Shown: positions 36,832-44,576 of the stretch, one piece after another
Position numbering within the stretch: position 1 is the first letter of the stretch
Layout: the number at the start of each line of letters is the position of its first letter
NCBI RefSeq assembly: GCF_900188105.1
Contig: NZ_FZNP01000007.1
Coordinates: 400,426-464,425, forward strand
Reading direction: 5' to 3'
From: Actinomadura mexicana
Lineage (GTDB): Bacteria > Actinomycetota > Actinomycetes > Streptosporangiales > Streptosporangiaceae
DNA length: 64,000 nt
Translations under genes and position numbers: made by a program
Notes under the pieces: generated by a model
Told to the model about the DNA's origin: nothing
What the model saw: only the letters and a program-made list of their open reading frames with translations
Databases searched by the model: none

Positions 36832-37326
36832 TCAGGTGCGGATCGGCTCCAGCAGCCGGTGCGGTTTGCGCAGGACCATGCTGACCGGGTCGGTGCGGCG
36901 GCGGACGCCGGGACCGGCGTGGATCTCCAGTTCCTCCGGGGCGACGTGCCGCCCGCACTTCGCGCACCGCCCGTCCGGGCCGATCTCGGTGCCGCAGGCG
37001 AGGTGGACGAAGACGCGGCACGGCTCGGCGGACAGGTGGTCCTCCGCCCAGCGGGCGAGGGTGTGGACGACGGGCCACAGCTCCCTGCCCATCTCCGTCA
37101 GCACGTAGTCGTGGCCGTCCTTGACGAGGACGCCGGCGTCGACCAGCGACTGGAGCCGCGCCGACAGCACGGCGCGGGGGATGTCCAGGTGAACGAGGAA
37201 GTCGCTGAACCGGCGGACGCCGTAGAAGGCGTCCCGGACGATCAGCAGCGTCCAGCGCTCCCCCACGACCTCCAGCGCGCGGGCCAGCGAGCAGTCCTGC
37301 GCCGCGTAGTCCTTGCCGAGTGCCAT
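36832..37326 (-). CDS. HxlR family transcriptional regulator
   Basis: The 164-residue protein starts MALGKDYAAQDCSLARALEV, with the near-N-terminal cysteine of HxlR proteins. A winged helix follows (VGERWTLLIVRDAFYGVRRFSDF ... SARLQSLVDAGVL). An unusual C-terminal extension (about 110-164) has CGTEIGPDGRCAKCGRH, a four-cysteine zinc-ribbon-like knuckle. It is divergent from an MFS exporter, and the shared spacer holds a 19-bp inverted repeat. It most likely represses the exporter in response to a small electrophile or drug. Confidence 0.9.
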   Translation of the reverse strand: MALGKDYAAQDCSLARALEVVGERWTLLIVRDAFYGVRRFSDFLVHLDIPRAVLSARLQSLVDAGVLVKDGHDYVLTEMGRELWPVVHTLARWAEDHLSAEPCRVFVHLACGTEIGPDGRCAKCGRHVAPEELEIHAGPGVRRRTDPVSMVLRKPHRLLEPIRT

Positions 37327-37348
37327 GCCACCACAGTACCCACCCGAG

Positions 37349-37407
37349 GGTTCATTGATTGAACTCAGTCGTGCTACCGTCACTCCGTTGAGTTCGTTCA
37401 ATGAACC
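37349..37407. promoter_or_regulatory. Inverted-repeat operator between hxlR and MFS genes
   Basis: GGTTCATTGATTGAACTCA (37349-37367) and TGAGTTCGTTCAATGAACC (37389-37407) are inverted repeats matching at 17 of 19 positions, separated by 21 bp. They cover the centre of the divergent spacer, where both promoters must lie. Each arm also has internal GTTCA/TGAAC-type symmetry, fitting two dimer sites. HxlR is the likely ligand. Confidence 0.85.
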
Positions 37408-37417
37408 TGGAGACCGC

Positions 37418-38812
37418 ATGACGACTCTGGCGACCCCCCGCGCCGCGAGCAGCGCGCCGGGCACCGCCGCCGCGCTGACGCTGCCGGCCGCGGCCACCCT
37501 GCTGGCCCTGATGAACTACTGCGCCCCCGCCGCGACGCTGGCCGACACCGCGCGCGGGCTGCGCGCCGGGCCGACCGCGCAGATCTGGCTGATGAGCTCG
37601 ATCAGCCTCGGTCTGGCGGCGGCGCTGCTGGCCGCGGGCAGCCTCGCCGACGACCACGGCCGCAGGCGCACGTTCGTGATCGGCGCGGTGGCGCTCGCCG
37701 TCTCCAGCGTCGCGTGCGCGCTCGCGCCCAACGCCGCGGTGTTCATCGTGGGCCGCGTCGCGCAGGGCGCGGCCAGCGCCGCCCTGCTGGTGACCGGGCT
37801 CGGCATCATCGGCGCCTCGTTCGCGCCGGGACCGCGGCGGGCGCGGGCCGCCGGCATGTGGGGCGCGATGGTCGGACTCGGCATCGCGCTCGGCCCCATC
37901 GCGGCGGCCGGGCTGACCGCCGCCGGCGGCTGGCGGCTGTGGTACTGGGCCACGGTCGCGGCGTCCGCGGTGCTCGCCGCGGCGGCGTCCCGCGCGCTCA
38001 CCGAGTCCCGGGCCGAGCGCCCGCGCGGTGTGGACGTGCCGGGTCTGGTCACCATGAGCCTCGGCGTGGCGGCACTGGTGGCCGCGATCACCTGGGGCCG
38101 CGCCGGCTGGACGGCCCCGGGCGTCCTCGCGCTGTTCGCCGCCGCGGCGGTCCTGCTGTCCGCGTTCGTCGCCGTCGAGTCGCGGCGGCGGGAGCCGATG
38201 GTCGACCTGGCGCTGTTCCGGCGGCCGGCGTTCCTGCTGTCGGTGACCGGGGCGCTCGTCACCGGGCTCGCCGTGATCGGAATCATGACCTATCTGGCGA
38301 CGATGATGAGCCTGGTGATGGGCCTGTCCCCGATCGCGGCGGCGCTGGTGCTGGCCATCTGGTCCGGGCTGTCGTTCCTCGTCGCCCTCCAGGCGCACCG
38401 CCTCCCCGCGCGGCTGCCCGTCCGGCGCCTGCTGGCCGCCGGGTTCGCGCTCGCCGGAGTCAGCGAGCTCACGCTGGCGGGCCTGAGCCCGGACGCGCAC
38501 TGGTGGCGGCTCGCCCCGGGCCTCGCCGTCGCCGGCGTCGCGAGCGGCCTGACCAACGCGATGCTCGCCCGGCTGGCCGTGGAGAGCGTCCCCGCCGACC
38601 GCGCGAGCATGGGGGCCGGCGCCAACAACACCGCCCGCTACATCGGCGCGTCGCTGGGCGTGGCGATCGTCGGGGCCATCGCGACGGGTTCCGGGCACGA
38701 TGCGGCCTCGCTGGCGCACGGCACGAACGTCGCGCTGGTCGTCTCGGCCGTCACCGCCCTCGCCTACGCCGTCCTCGCCCTGGTGATCCGGGATCGGGCC
38801 CGGACCTCCTGA
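37418..38812 (+). CDS. MFS multidrug-type exporter
   Basis: This 464-residue protein has 12-14 predicted helices, an MFS motif A (GSLADDHGRRRTFVIG) after helix 2 and an antiporter-like motif (GLGIALGPIAAAGL) in helix 5. These mark the DHA-type drug:H+ antiporters. The start ATG at 37418 follows CTGGAGAC. Expression is probably controlled by the divergent HxlR protein through the inverted repeat just upstream. The substrate is unknown. Confidence 0.88.
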   Translation: MTTLATPRAASSAPGTAAALTLPAAATLLALMNYCAPAATLADTARGLRAGPTAQIWLMSSISLGLAAALLAAGSLADDHGRRRTFVIGAVALAVSSVACALAPNAAVFIVGRVAQGAASAALLVTGLGIIGASFAPGPRRARAAGMWGAMVGLGIALGPIAAAGLTAAGGWRLWYWATVAASAVLAAAASRALTESRAERPRGVDVPGLVTMSLGVAALVAAITWGRAGWTAPGVLALFAAAAVLLSAFVAVESRRREPMVDLALFRRPAFLLSVTGALVTGLAVIGIMTYLATMMSLVMGLSPIAAALVLAIWSGLSFLVALQAHRLPARLPVRRLLAAGFALAGVSELTLAGLSPDAHWWRLAPGLAVAGVASGLTNAMLARLAVESVPADRASMGAGANNTARYIGASLGVAIVGAIATGSGHDAASLAHGTNVALVVSAVTALAYAVLALVIRDRARTS

Positions 38813-38819
38813 CCCCCCG

Positions 38820-40217
38820 CTAGGCGAGCTCCTCGATGAAGGCGGCCAGCTGGGTCAGGTTCCGGCACTCGTACATGGGGACCAGCTCGCCGTAGCGGGA
38901 CGCGGCGGAGTCGCCGGTGTCCCACTGGGCGCGCGGCTCGGGGTTGAGCCAGTAGGCGTGCCGGGCCCGGTCCGCCATCGACCGCACGATCGGCAGGGAC
39001 AGCTCCCCGTAGTTGGACCGGGCGTCGCCGAGGATCAGCAGGGACGACCTCGGGGTGACGGCGTCGCGGTACCTGTCGTCGAACACCTTGAAGGCGTGGC
39101 CGTAGTTGGACCGGCCCGTGATCCACACGAGGTCGGCCTCGGCGGCGAGGCGGGTCATCGCGCCGGCGACGTCCGCGCCCGGCGCGAAGTACTTGGTGAT
39201 CTCGTCGGTGGCGTCGATGAACGCGAACGCGCGGACCTTGCTGAACTGCTCCCGCAGCGCGAACGTCAGCAGCAGCGTGAAGTGCGCGAACGCCGACACC
39301 GAGTCGCTGGCGTCGCAGAGCACCACCAGCTCGGGCCGGTGCGGGCGCCGCGGCCGGTGGTGGGTGGTGAGCGGCACTCCCCCGCTCGCCAGGGACGCGC
39401 GGACCGTCCGGCGGAAGTCGAGCCGGCCCCGCCGCCCGCGGCGCTGCTTCTGGACGAGCCGGGACGCCAGCCTGCGCGCCAGCGGATACACCTCGCGGCG
39501 CAGCGCCTCCATCTCGGCGCGGGTCGCGCCGGCGAAGTCGAGCCGTTCCAGCGGGGGGCGGACGGCGATGCGGGCGGTCCGCTCGACGCCGGTGTCCTCG
39601 GCGATGCGGCGCCGCACCTCGCCCGCGACGAGGCCGGAGAAGCGGCCGATGCGGTCGCGGAACGTCCGGCGCGCGACGCGCTCGGCCATGCCGCCCCGCT
39701 CCCGCCCGGTCAGGACCGACTCCAGCAGCCGCGCCATCAGGGTCTCCGGCGACAGCGCGCTCAGCACGCCGGAGGAGAACCAGGACTCCTGCCCCGGCGT
39801 CCGGCCGTACTCGGCGACGGCCATCCGGGCGAACCGGCGCAGCCCCGCGTCGTCCCCGGACAGGAGCAGCTCTGCGAGCTCGTCCCGGCGCCGCTGCACC
39901 TGCGGGTCGAGCGCCGCCGGGATGGGACGTCCGTCGTCGTCCACCGTCCTCGCCGGGCGCTCGGGGCCGCGCGCCGCTCCCGCCCCGTCCCCGACGGCCG
40001 CCGGGAACCACAGGTCGAAGAGCGTGTCGAACGTCGCGCGGTGCTGGGGCCGCTTGACGACCGTCGCGGCGTAGGCGGCGCGCAGCGACTCGCGGTCGAG
40101 CAGGTCGACGGCCCGCACGGCGCGGACCGCGTCGAGGCCCTCGGCGACCGACACCGGAAGCCCGGCCCGCCGCAGCTCCGCGACGAACCCGGTGTGCCGG
40201 TCGACGAGTGAGGCCAT
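38820..40217 (-). CDS. VWA-domain protein, CoxE-like
   Basis: The 465-residue protein has a helical N-terminal region and a von Willebrand A domain with MIDAS DASDS (302-306) and later VWITGRSNYG and LLILGDAR. It belongs to the CoxE-like group that works with MoxR ATPases in assembling or activating metal enzymes. The start ATG at 40217 is one base after the MoxR stop, so the two are coupled. The client of this pair is unknown; no dehydrogenase subunits are adjacent. Confidence 0.88.
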   Translation of the reverse strand: MASLVDRHTGFVAELRRAGLPVSVAEGLDAVRAVRAVDLLDRESLRAAYAATVVKRPQHRATFDTLFDLWFPAAVGDGAGAARGPERPARTVDDDGRPIPAALDPQVQRRRDELAELLLSGDDAGLRRFARMAVAEYGRTPGQESWFSSGVLSALSPETLMARLLESVLTGRERGGMAERVARRTFRDRIGRFSGLVAGEVRRRIAEDTGVERTARIAVRPPLERLDFAGATRAEMEALRREVYPLARRLASRLVQKQRRGRRGRLDFRRTVRASLASGGVPLTTHHRPRRPHRPELVVLCDASDSVSAFAHFTLLLTFALREQFSKVRAFAFIDATDEITKYFAPGADVAGAMTRLAAEADLVWITGRSNYGHAFKVFDDRYRDAVTPRSSLLILGDARSNYGELSLPIVRSMADRARHAYWLNPEPRAQWDTGDSAASRYGELVPMYECRNLTQLAAFIEELA

Positions 40218-40218
40218 G

Positions 40219-41088
40219 TCAGCCGCTCAGCCCGAGTTCCTTGGCGGCGCGCTCCTGGTCGGAGACGTGCTTGAGGACGACGCCGAGCGTGCGGGCCACG
40301 GCCGCCTCGTCCAGGTCGTCCAGGCCGAGGGCCAGCAGCGTGCGCGCCCAGTCGACGGTCTCCGCGATCGACGGCGCCTTTTTGATCTCCAGGTCGCGCA
40401 GGGTGCCGACGGTGCGGACCAGCTGCTCGGCCAGCTCCGCCTCGATGCCCGGCACCTGCGCGAGGACGATGTCGCGCTCCCGGTCGGGCGCCGGGTAGCC
40501 CAGGTGCAGGTAGAGGCAGCGGCGCTTGAGCGCCTCCGACAGCTCACGCGCCGCGTTCGAGGTGATCAGCACGAAGGGGCGGCGGACCGCCGAGACCGTC
40601 CCGAGCTCGGGGATCGTCACCTGGAAGTCCGACAGGATCTCCAGCAGCATGCCCTCGACCTCGACGTCGGCCTTGTCCGCCTCGTCGATGAGCAGGACGG
40701 TCGGGTCGCTGCGGCGGATCGCCGCCAGCAGCGGCCGCTCCAGCAGGAACTCCTCGGAGAAGATGTCGTCGTGGGTCTCCTCCCAGGCGCGGTCGGCGGG
40801 CGCGGCCTGGATCGCGAGGAGCTGCTTCTTGTAGTTGAACTCGTAGAGCGCGCGGGCCTCGTCCAGGCCCTCGTAGCACTGCAGCCGGATCAGCTCCGCA
40901 CCGGTCGCCGCCGCCACGGCCTTGGCCAGCTCCGTCTTGCCGACGCCCGCCGGGCCCTCCACCAGCAGCGGCTTGCCGAGCGCCTGGGCCAGGAACACCG
41001 TCGTGGCGATCGCGTCGTCGGCGAGGTAGCGGACGCCGGCGAGCCTGCGCCCGGCGTCGGCGGGTGAGGCGAACATCGCGTCGGTCAT
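40219..41088 (-). CDS. MoxR-family AAA+ ATPase
   Basis: At 289 residues it carries Walker A GPAGVGKTELAK (45-56), Walker B VLLIDEADKAD, sensor 1 ITSN and the arginine finger region LKRRCLYLHLGYP, typical of MoxR/CoxD chaperones. The start ATG at 41088 overlaps the upstream lipoprotein gene by ATGA; a longer in-frame start at 41286 would lie inside that gene. It is sandwiched between the lipoprotein and VWA genes. Confidence 0.93.
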   Translation of the reverse strand: MTDAMFASPADAGRRLAGVRYLADDAIATTVFLAQALGKPLLVEGPAGVGKTELAKAVAAATGAELIRLQCYEGLDEARALYEFNYKKQLLAIQAAPADRAWEETHDDIFSEEFLLERPLLAAIRRSDPTVLLIDEADKADVEVEGMLLEILSDFQVTIPELGTVSAVRRPFVLITSNAARELSEALKRRCLYLHLGYPAPDRERDIVLAQVPGIEAELAEQLVRTVGTLRDLEIKKAPSIAETVDWARTLLALGLDDLDEAAVARTLGVVLKHVSDQERAAKELGLSG

Positions 41089-41519
41089 CGCTTGCCCTTC
41101 CTCGCGGCGACCTTCTTGTAGGTCTGGTTGGTCCCGGCGAACACGAGCGACGCCTTGTCCTCGCTGAGGGCGACGCCCCAGTAGGACGCGGACTTGGGGT
41201 CGCCGCCGTTCCACGAGAAGCGGTACCTGCCGCCGCCCTCGGGGATGGCCGAGCCGCTCCACAGCTTCTGCCGGCCCCGCACCCACACGCCGCCGCCGTC
41301 GGCCCTGAACTGGAAGTAGTCCTTGGCCGTACCGACCCAGCGTCCCACCAGCGGCTTGACGTCGGCGGGCTTCACCGCCGGAAGCGGCGCCAGCGTCGTG
41401 GGCGGTGCGGACGGCGCCGCGTCCGCGGCCTGCTTCTCGCCGCCGCCGCAGCCCGCGAGGGCCAGCCCGGCCGCGACGGCACAGGCGGCGAGGACGGTCG
41501 AACGGGCCCGCACTGTCAC
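41085..41519 (-). CDS. Small lipoprotein, first gene of the MoxR/VWA operon
   Basis: The 144-residue precursor has a signal peptide and lipobox LAGC (MTVRARSTVLAACAVAAGLALAGCGG), an Ala/Pro linker, then a small beta-rich domain (about 50-140, GRWVGTAKDYFQFRADGGGVW). The GTG start at 41519 follows GGAGGT. Its end overlaps the MoxR start by 4 nt, so it is probably co-translated. It resembles small secreted beta-sandwich/lipocalin-like proteins, but no family is certain. Confidence 0.8.
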   Translation of the reverse strand: MTVRARSTVLAACAVAAGLALAGCGGGEKQAADAAPSAPPTTLAPLPAVKPADVKPLVGRWVGTAKDYFQFRADGGGVWVRGRQKLWSGSAIPEGGGRYRFSWNGGDPKSASYWGVALSEDKASLVFAGTNQTYKKVAARKGKR

Positions 41520-41635
41520 GGAGACCTCCGGATTTCCTGGAACAGGAGCGGAATCCTACCTGCGCGTCCGCTCACACCTGAGGGGTAGCCGCCACATGGC
41601 ACCGGGGGGTGACGCGGGCGCCGGCCCCGCCCGCC

Positions 41636-41641
41636 TATAAC
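41636..41641 (+). promoter_or_regulatory. -10 box for a probably leaderless gene
   Basis: TATAAC stands 7 bp before the ATG at 41648, so transcription would start at or next to the initiation codon. There is no Shine-Dalgarno between them. No clear -35 box is seen. Confidence 0.6.
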
Positions 41642-41647
41642 GGTGTC

Positions 41648-41989
41648 ATGACGACCCCACGACTGCCTCGCGAGGACCTCACGGCGGCCATGGCGGCCCG
41701 GCGCGAGCTGGGGCCCGACTACGACGACGCCTTCCTCGAGTCGGTCGTCGACCGCATCGAGGAGACCCTCGACGCCCGCACCGCGGCGCCGCGCACCCGC
41801 CGCCGCGCCCCGGCGCCCGAACCCCGGCGCGGCGACCGCGATCACAGCCTGGCCATGGCGATACTGTCGCTGCTCGCCGCGATCCCGCTGAGCGCGATCG
41901 GCGTCGTCAACGCCGGCCTCCCCGGCCTCCTCATCGCCCTGGCCGGCATCGTCCTCATCAACCTCACCTACACCTTTCGGCCCAGATAG
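41648..41989 (+). CDS. Small integral membrane protein of unknown function
   Basis: This 113-residue protein has a soluble N-terminal half (GPDYDDAFLESVVDRIEETLDAR), a basic Arg/Pro-rich segment and two membrane helices (LAMAILSLLAAIPLSAIG and GLPGLLIALAGIVLINLTY). It resembles a widespread actinobacterial class of two-helix membrane proteins of unknown function. The message is probably leaderless. The copy 2 intergenic element begins 6 nt after its stop. Confidence 0.75.
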   Translation: MTTPRLPREDLTAAMAARRELGPDYDDAFLESVVDRIEETLDARTAAPRTRRRAPAPEPRRGDRDHSLAMAILSLLAAIPLSAIGVVNAGLPGLLIALAGIVLINLTYTFRPR

Positions 41990-41994
41990 CCCCA

Positions 41995-42106
41995 TGGGGG
42001 CGACCCCCTGGAACCCCCTTTGCAACGCAGGCGATCCTCACGCCGCCGTGACGGTTCACGGCGTCCGTGGCGGCCGTTGTGGCGTCGCTGCGGTCGCCTG
42101 CGTCGA
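41995..42106 (-). repeat. Dispersed intergenic element, copy 2
   Basis: Its reverse complement aligns gap-free over 112 nt with 13484-13595. It starts 6 nt after the stop of the small membrane protein with GGGGG-CGA-CCCCC. Inside, CGCAGGCGA and TCGCCTGCG form a perfect 9-bp pair; copy 1 has one A-to-G change there, leaving a G-U pair. Confidence 0.8.
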
Positions 42107-42154
42107 CGGGCAGGCGCGTTGCGCTCGCTGCGCTCGCTCCACGCGCCTGCCCGT
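42106..42154. repeat. 14-bp hairpin attached to intergenic element copy 2
   Basis: ACGGGCAGGCGCGT (42106-42119) and ACGCGCCTGCCCGT (42141-42154) form a perfect 14-bp stem. The 21-nt loop contains two GCGCTCGCT direct repeats. It abuts the copy 2 element as another hairpin abuts copy 1. Confidence 0.8.
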
Positions 42155-42187
42155 GATGCGGGCTGATGCACCTGCCCTGACGAAGGT

Positions 42188-42306
42188 GAGGTTCATGCCT
42201 TGTCCGGGGGGCTGAGGTTCACGCCCTGTCGGGGGTTGAGGCTCTCGCCCTGTCGGGGTTGAGGTTCAGGTCCAGTCGGGGGTGCGGCTCGTGTCCGGGG
42301 TGGGTT
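42188..42306. repeat. Tandem 23-26-nt degenerate repeat, five units
   Basis: Units start at 42188, 42214, 42238, 42261 and 42284, each like GAGGTTCACGCCCTGTCGGG with a variable G-run. The array runs right up to the stop of the acyl-CoA dehydrogenase gene (42305) and so lies in its 3' untranslated region. Together with the copy 2 element it fills the whole convergent spacer. Confidence 0.85.
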
Positions 42307-44500
42307 ACTTGCCTGGTTCGGGGTCTCGGGGGAGACCGAGGATGCGTTCGCCGATGATGTTCAGCTGCACCTCGGTGGTGCCGCCGTAGATGGTCATCGC
42401 GCGGCTGAACAGCATGGCGCGGCCCACGATGCCGCTCTCGGCCATCGGGACCTCGGTGGCCGCGGCCGCGCCCTGCGCCGCCCAGCAGTGGTCGGCGACG
42501 TCCTGGTTGAACTGGACGCCGAGCAGCTTGCGGACGCTGGCCTCCGCGCCCGGCTCCACGCCGTTCAGCTGCTTGAGCGTGGTGCGCAGGCCGAGCAGGT
42601 CGATCGACTGGCCCTGGGCGACGAGCCTGCCGACCTCGGCGGCCGCGACCGCGTCCAGGTCCCGGTTCGCGAAGAACCGCAGCAGCTCGGGGACGCCCAT
42701 GCCGAGCCCGCCGCCGGTCGACAGCGACACCCGCTCGTTGGACAGGGTGTTGCGCGCGACCTGCCAGCCCCGGTTCACCTCGCCCACCACGCGGTCGTCG
42801 GGCACGAAGACGCCGTCCAGGAAGACCTCGTTGAACAGGGCGTCGCCGGTCAGCTCCCGCAGCGGGCGGACGTCCACTCCCTCGGACGCCATGTCCACGA
42901 GGAAGTAGGTGATGCCGTCGTGCTTGGCGGCGGTGGGGTCGGTGCGGGCGATGCAGAAGCCCCACTGGGCATGCTGGGCGAGCGACGTCCAGATCTTCTG
43001 GCCGGTGAGCCTCCAGCCGCCCTCGACCCGCTCGGCCTTCATCGACAGGGACGCCAGGTCCGAGCCGGCGCCCGGCTCGGAGAACAGCTGGCACCACACG
43101 ATCTTCCCGCGCAGCGTCGGCCGCAGGAACCGCTCCTTCTGCTCGTCGGTCCCGTAGCGGACGAGCGAGGGCACCAGCCAGGCGCCGATCCCGAGATTCG
43201 GCGTCTTGACCTTGGCGGCCCTCAGCTCCTGCTGGATGAGGATCTGCTCGACCGGCCCGGCCTCGCGCCCCCAGGGCCTCGGGAAGTGCGGGACGGTCCA
43301 GCCCTCGTCGCCGAGGCGCTCGGCGAGCGCGTCCTTGTCCTCGATCGCGGCCAGCTCGGCGATCTCGGCGCGGATCCGCTCGCGCAGCGGCTGGGCGTCC
43401 TCGTCCAGCTCCAGCACGACCTCGCGGCGCCCGCCGTCCAGCGCGAGCGCGGCGACCTTGGCGGCCCAGCCCTTGGACGGGCCGAGCAGCGACCGCAGCG
43501 TGAGGGCGCGGCGCAGGTAGACGTGGGCGTCGTGCTCCCAGGTGAAGCCGATGCCGCCGAGGATCTGGATGGCGTCGCGGGCGGTCTGCACGCCGGCGTC
43601 CAGCGCGATGACGGCCGCCACGGCGGCGGCGAACCCGGCTTCCTCGGTGCCCTCGTCCAGGGAACGGGCGGCGTCCCACGCGGCGGCGCGGGCCTGCTCC
43701 AGCGCGATCAGGCTGCGGGCGGCCTTGTGCTTGACGCCCTGGAACTGCCCGATCGGGCGGCCGAACTGCTCGCGGACCTTGGCGTACTCGGCGGCGGTCG
43801 CCACCAGCCAGTCCGCCAGGCCCGCGGCCTCGGCGCCGAACAGCGCGGCGGCCAGGTCCCGGACCCGGCCGGTGGTGAGGCCGTCCAGGACGCGGTCGGC
43901 GGCGACGGCGGCGCCGGAGACCTCGACGGAGGCGACGCGGCGGACCCGGTCCAGGCTCGCCACCGGCGTGACGGCGAGGTCGGCCGCGTCCAGCGCGACC
44001 CACTGCTCGCCTTCGTCCACGGCGACCGGCAGGACGAGCACGTCGGCGAGCGCGGCACCGAGCACGGTGGCCGACGTTCCCGACACCACCAGCGAGTCGC
44101 CCTCGCGGCGGCCGGTCAGCTCGCCGTCCAGCGCGACGGCGGCCGTCCGCGACCCGTCGGCGAGGCCCGGGAGCAGCTCGGCGCGCAGCTTGGCGTTGCT
44201 GGAGGCGTCGATGACCGTGCTGGCGAGCACGGTCGGCAGGAACGGTCCGGGCGCGGCCGCGCGGCCCAGCTCCTCCAGCACGACCGACAGTTCCAGCAGG
44301 CCGAAGCCCTGCCCGCCGTGCTCCTCGTCCAGGTGCAGGCCCAGCAGGCCCTGCTCGGCGAGGGCCGGCCAGAACCCGGGCCTGGTCTCCTCTTCCGCGT
44401 CCAGCGCGGCCCGGACGGCCGTCGCCGGAATGTTGCGCTCGGCGAAGCCGCGCACCGATTCGGCGAGCGCCTCATGCTCCTCGGTCAGCCCGATGGCCAT
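42305..44500 (-). CDS. Two-domain acyl-CoA dehydrogenase (FadE34-like fusion)
   Basis: The 731-residue protein holds two complete acyl-CoA dehydrogenase units, about 1-365 and 370-731. The first has YAKVREQFGRPIGQFQGVKHKAA and IQILGGIGFTWEHDAHVYLRR. The second has the N-terminal FAD/substrate signature CQLFSEPGAGSDLASL and the C-terminal IYGGTTEVQLNIIGERILG. M. tuberculosis FadE34, which acts on the cholesterol side chain, has the same fused form, so a steroid or branched acyl-CoA substrate is plausible. The gene is isolated, flanked by a tandem repeat downstream and terC upstream in the same direction. Confidence 0.9.
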   Translation of the reverse strand: MAIGLTEEHEALAESVRGFAERNIPATAVRAALDAEEETRPGFWPALAEQGLLGLHLDEEHGGQGFGLLELSVVLEELGRAAAPGPFLPTVLASTVIDASSNAKLRAELLPGLADGSRTAAVALDGELTGRREGDSLVVSGTSATVLGAALADVLVLPVAVDEGEQWVALDAADLAVTPVASLDRVRRVASVEVSGAAVAADRVLDGLTTGRVRDLAAALFGAEAAGLADWLVATAAEYAKVREQFGRPIGQFQGVKHKAARSLIALEQARAAAWDAARSLDEGTEEAGFAAAVAAVIALDAGVQTARDAIQILGGIGFTWEHDAHVYLRRALTLRSLLGPSKGWAAKVAALALDGGRREVVLELDEDAQPLRERIRAEIAELAAIEDKDALAERLGDEGWTVPHFPRPWGREAGPVEQILIQQELRAAKVKTPNLGIGAWLVPSLVRYGTDEQKERFLRPTLRGKIVWCQLFSEPGAGSDLASLSMKAERVEGGWRLTGQKIWTSLAQHAQWGFCIARTDPTAAKHDGITYFLVDMASEGVDVRPLRELTGDALFNEVFLDGVFVPDDRVVGEVNRGWQVARNTLSNERVSLSTGGGLGMGVPELLRFFANRDLDAVAAAEVGRLVAQGQSIDLLGLRTTLKQLNGVEPGAEASVRKLLGVQFNQDVADHCWAAQGAAAATEVPMAESGIVGRAMLFSRAMTIYGGTTEVQLNIIGERILGLPRDPEPGK

Positions 44501-44576
44501 GCGTCAACCCTCTCTCGACCCTTTTGACCGAGATTCTAGAACAGCATTCGGATGTTGTGGGGACGCGGACCCGCTC

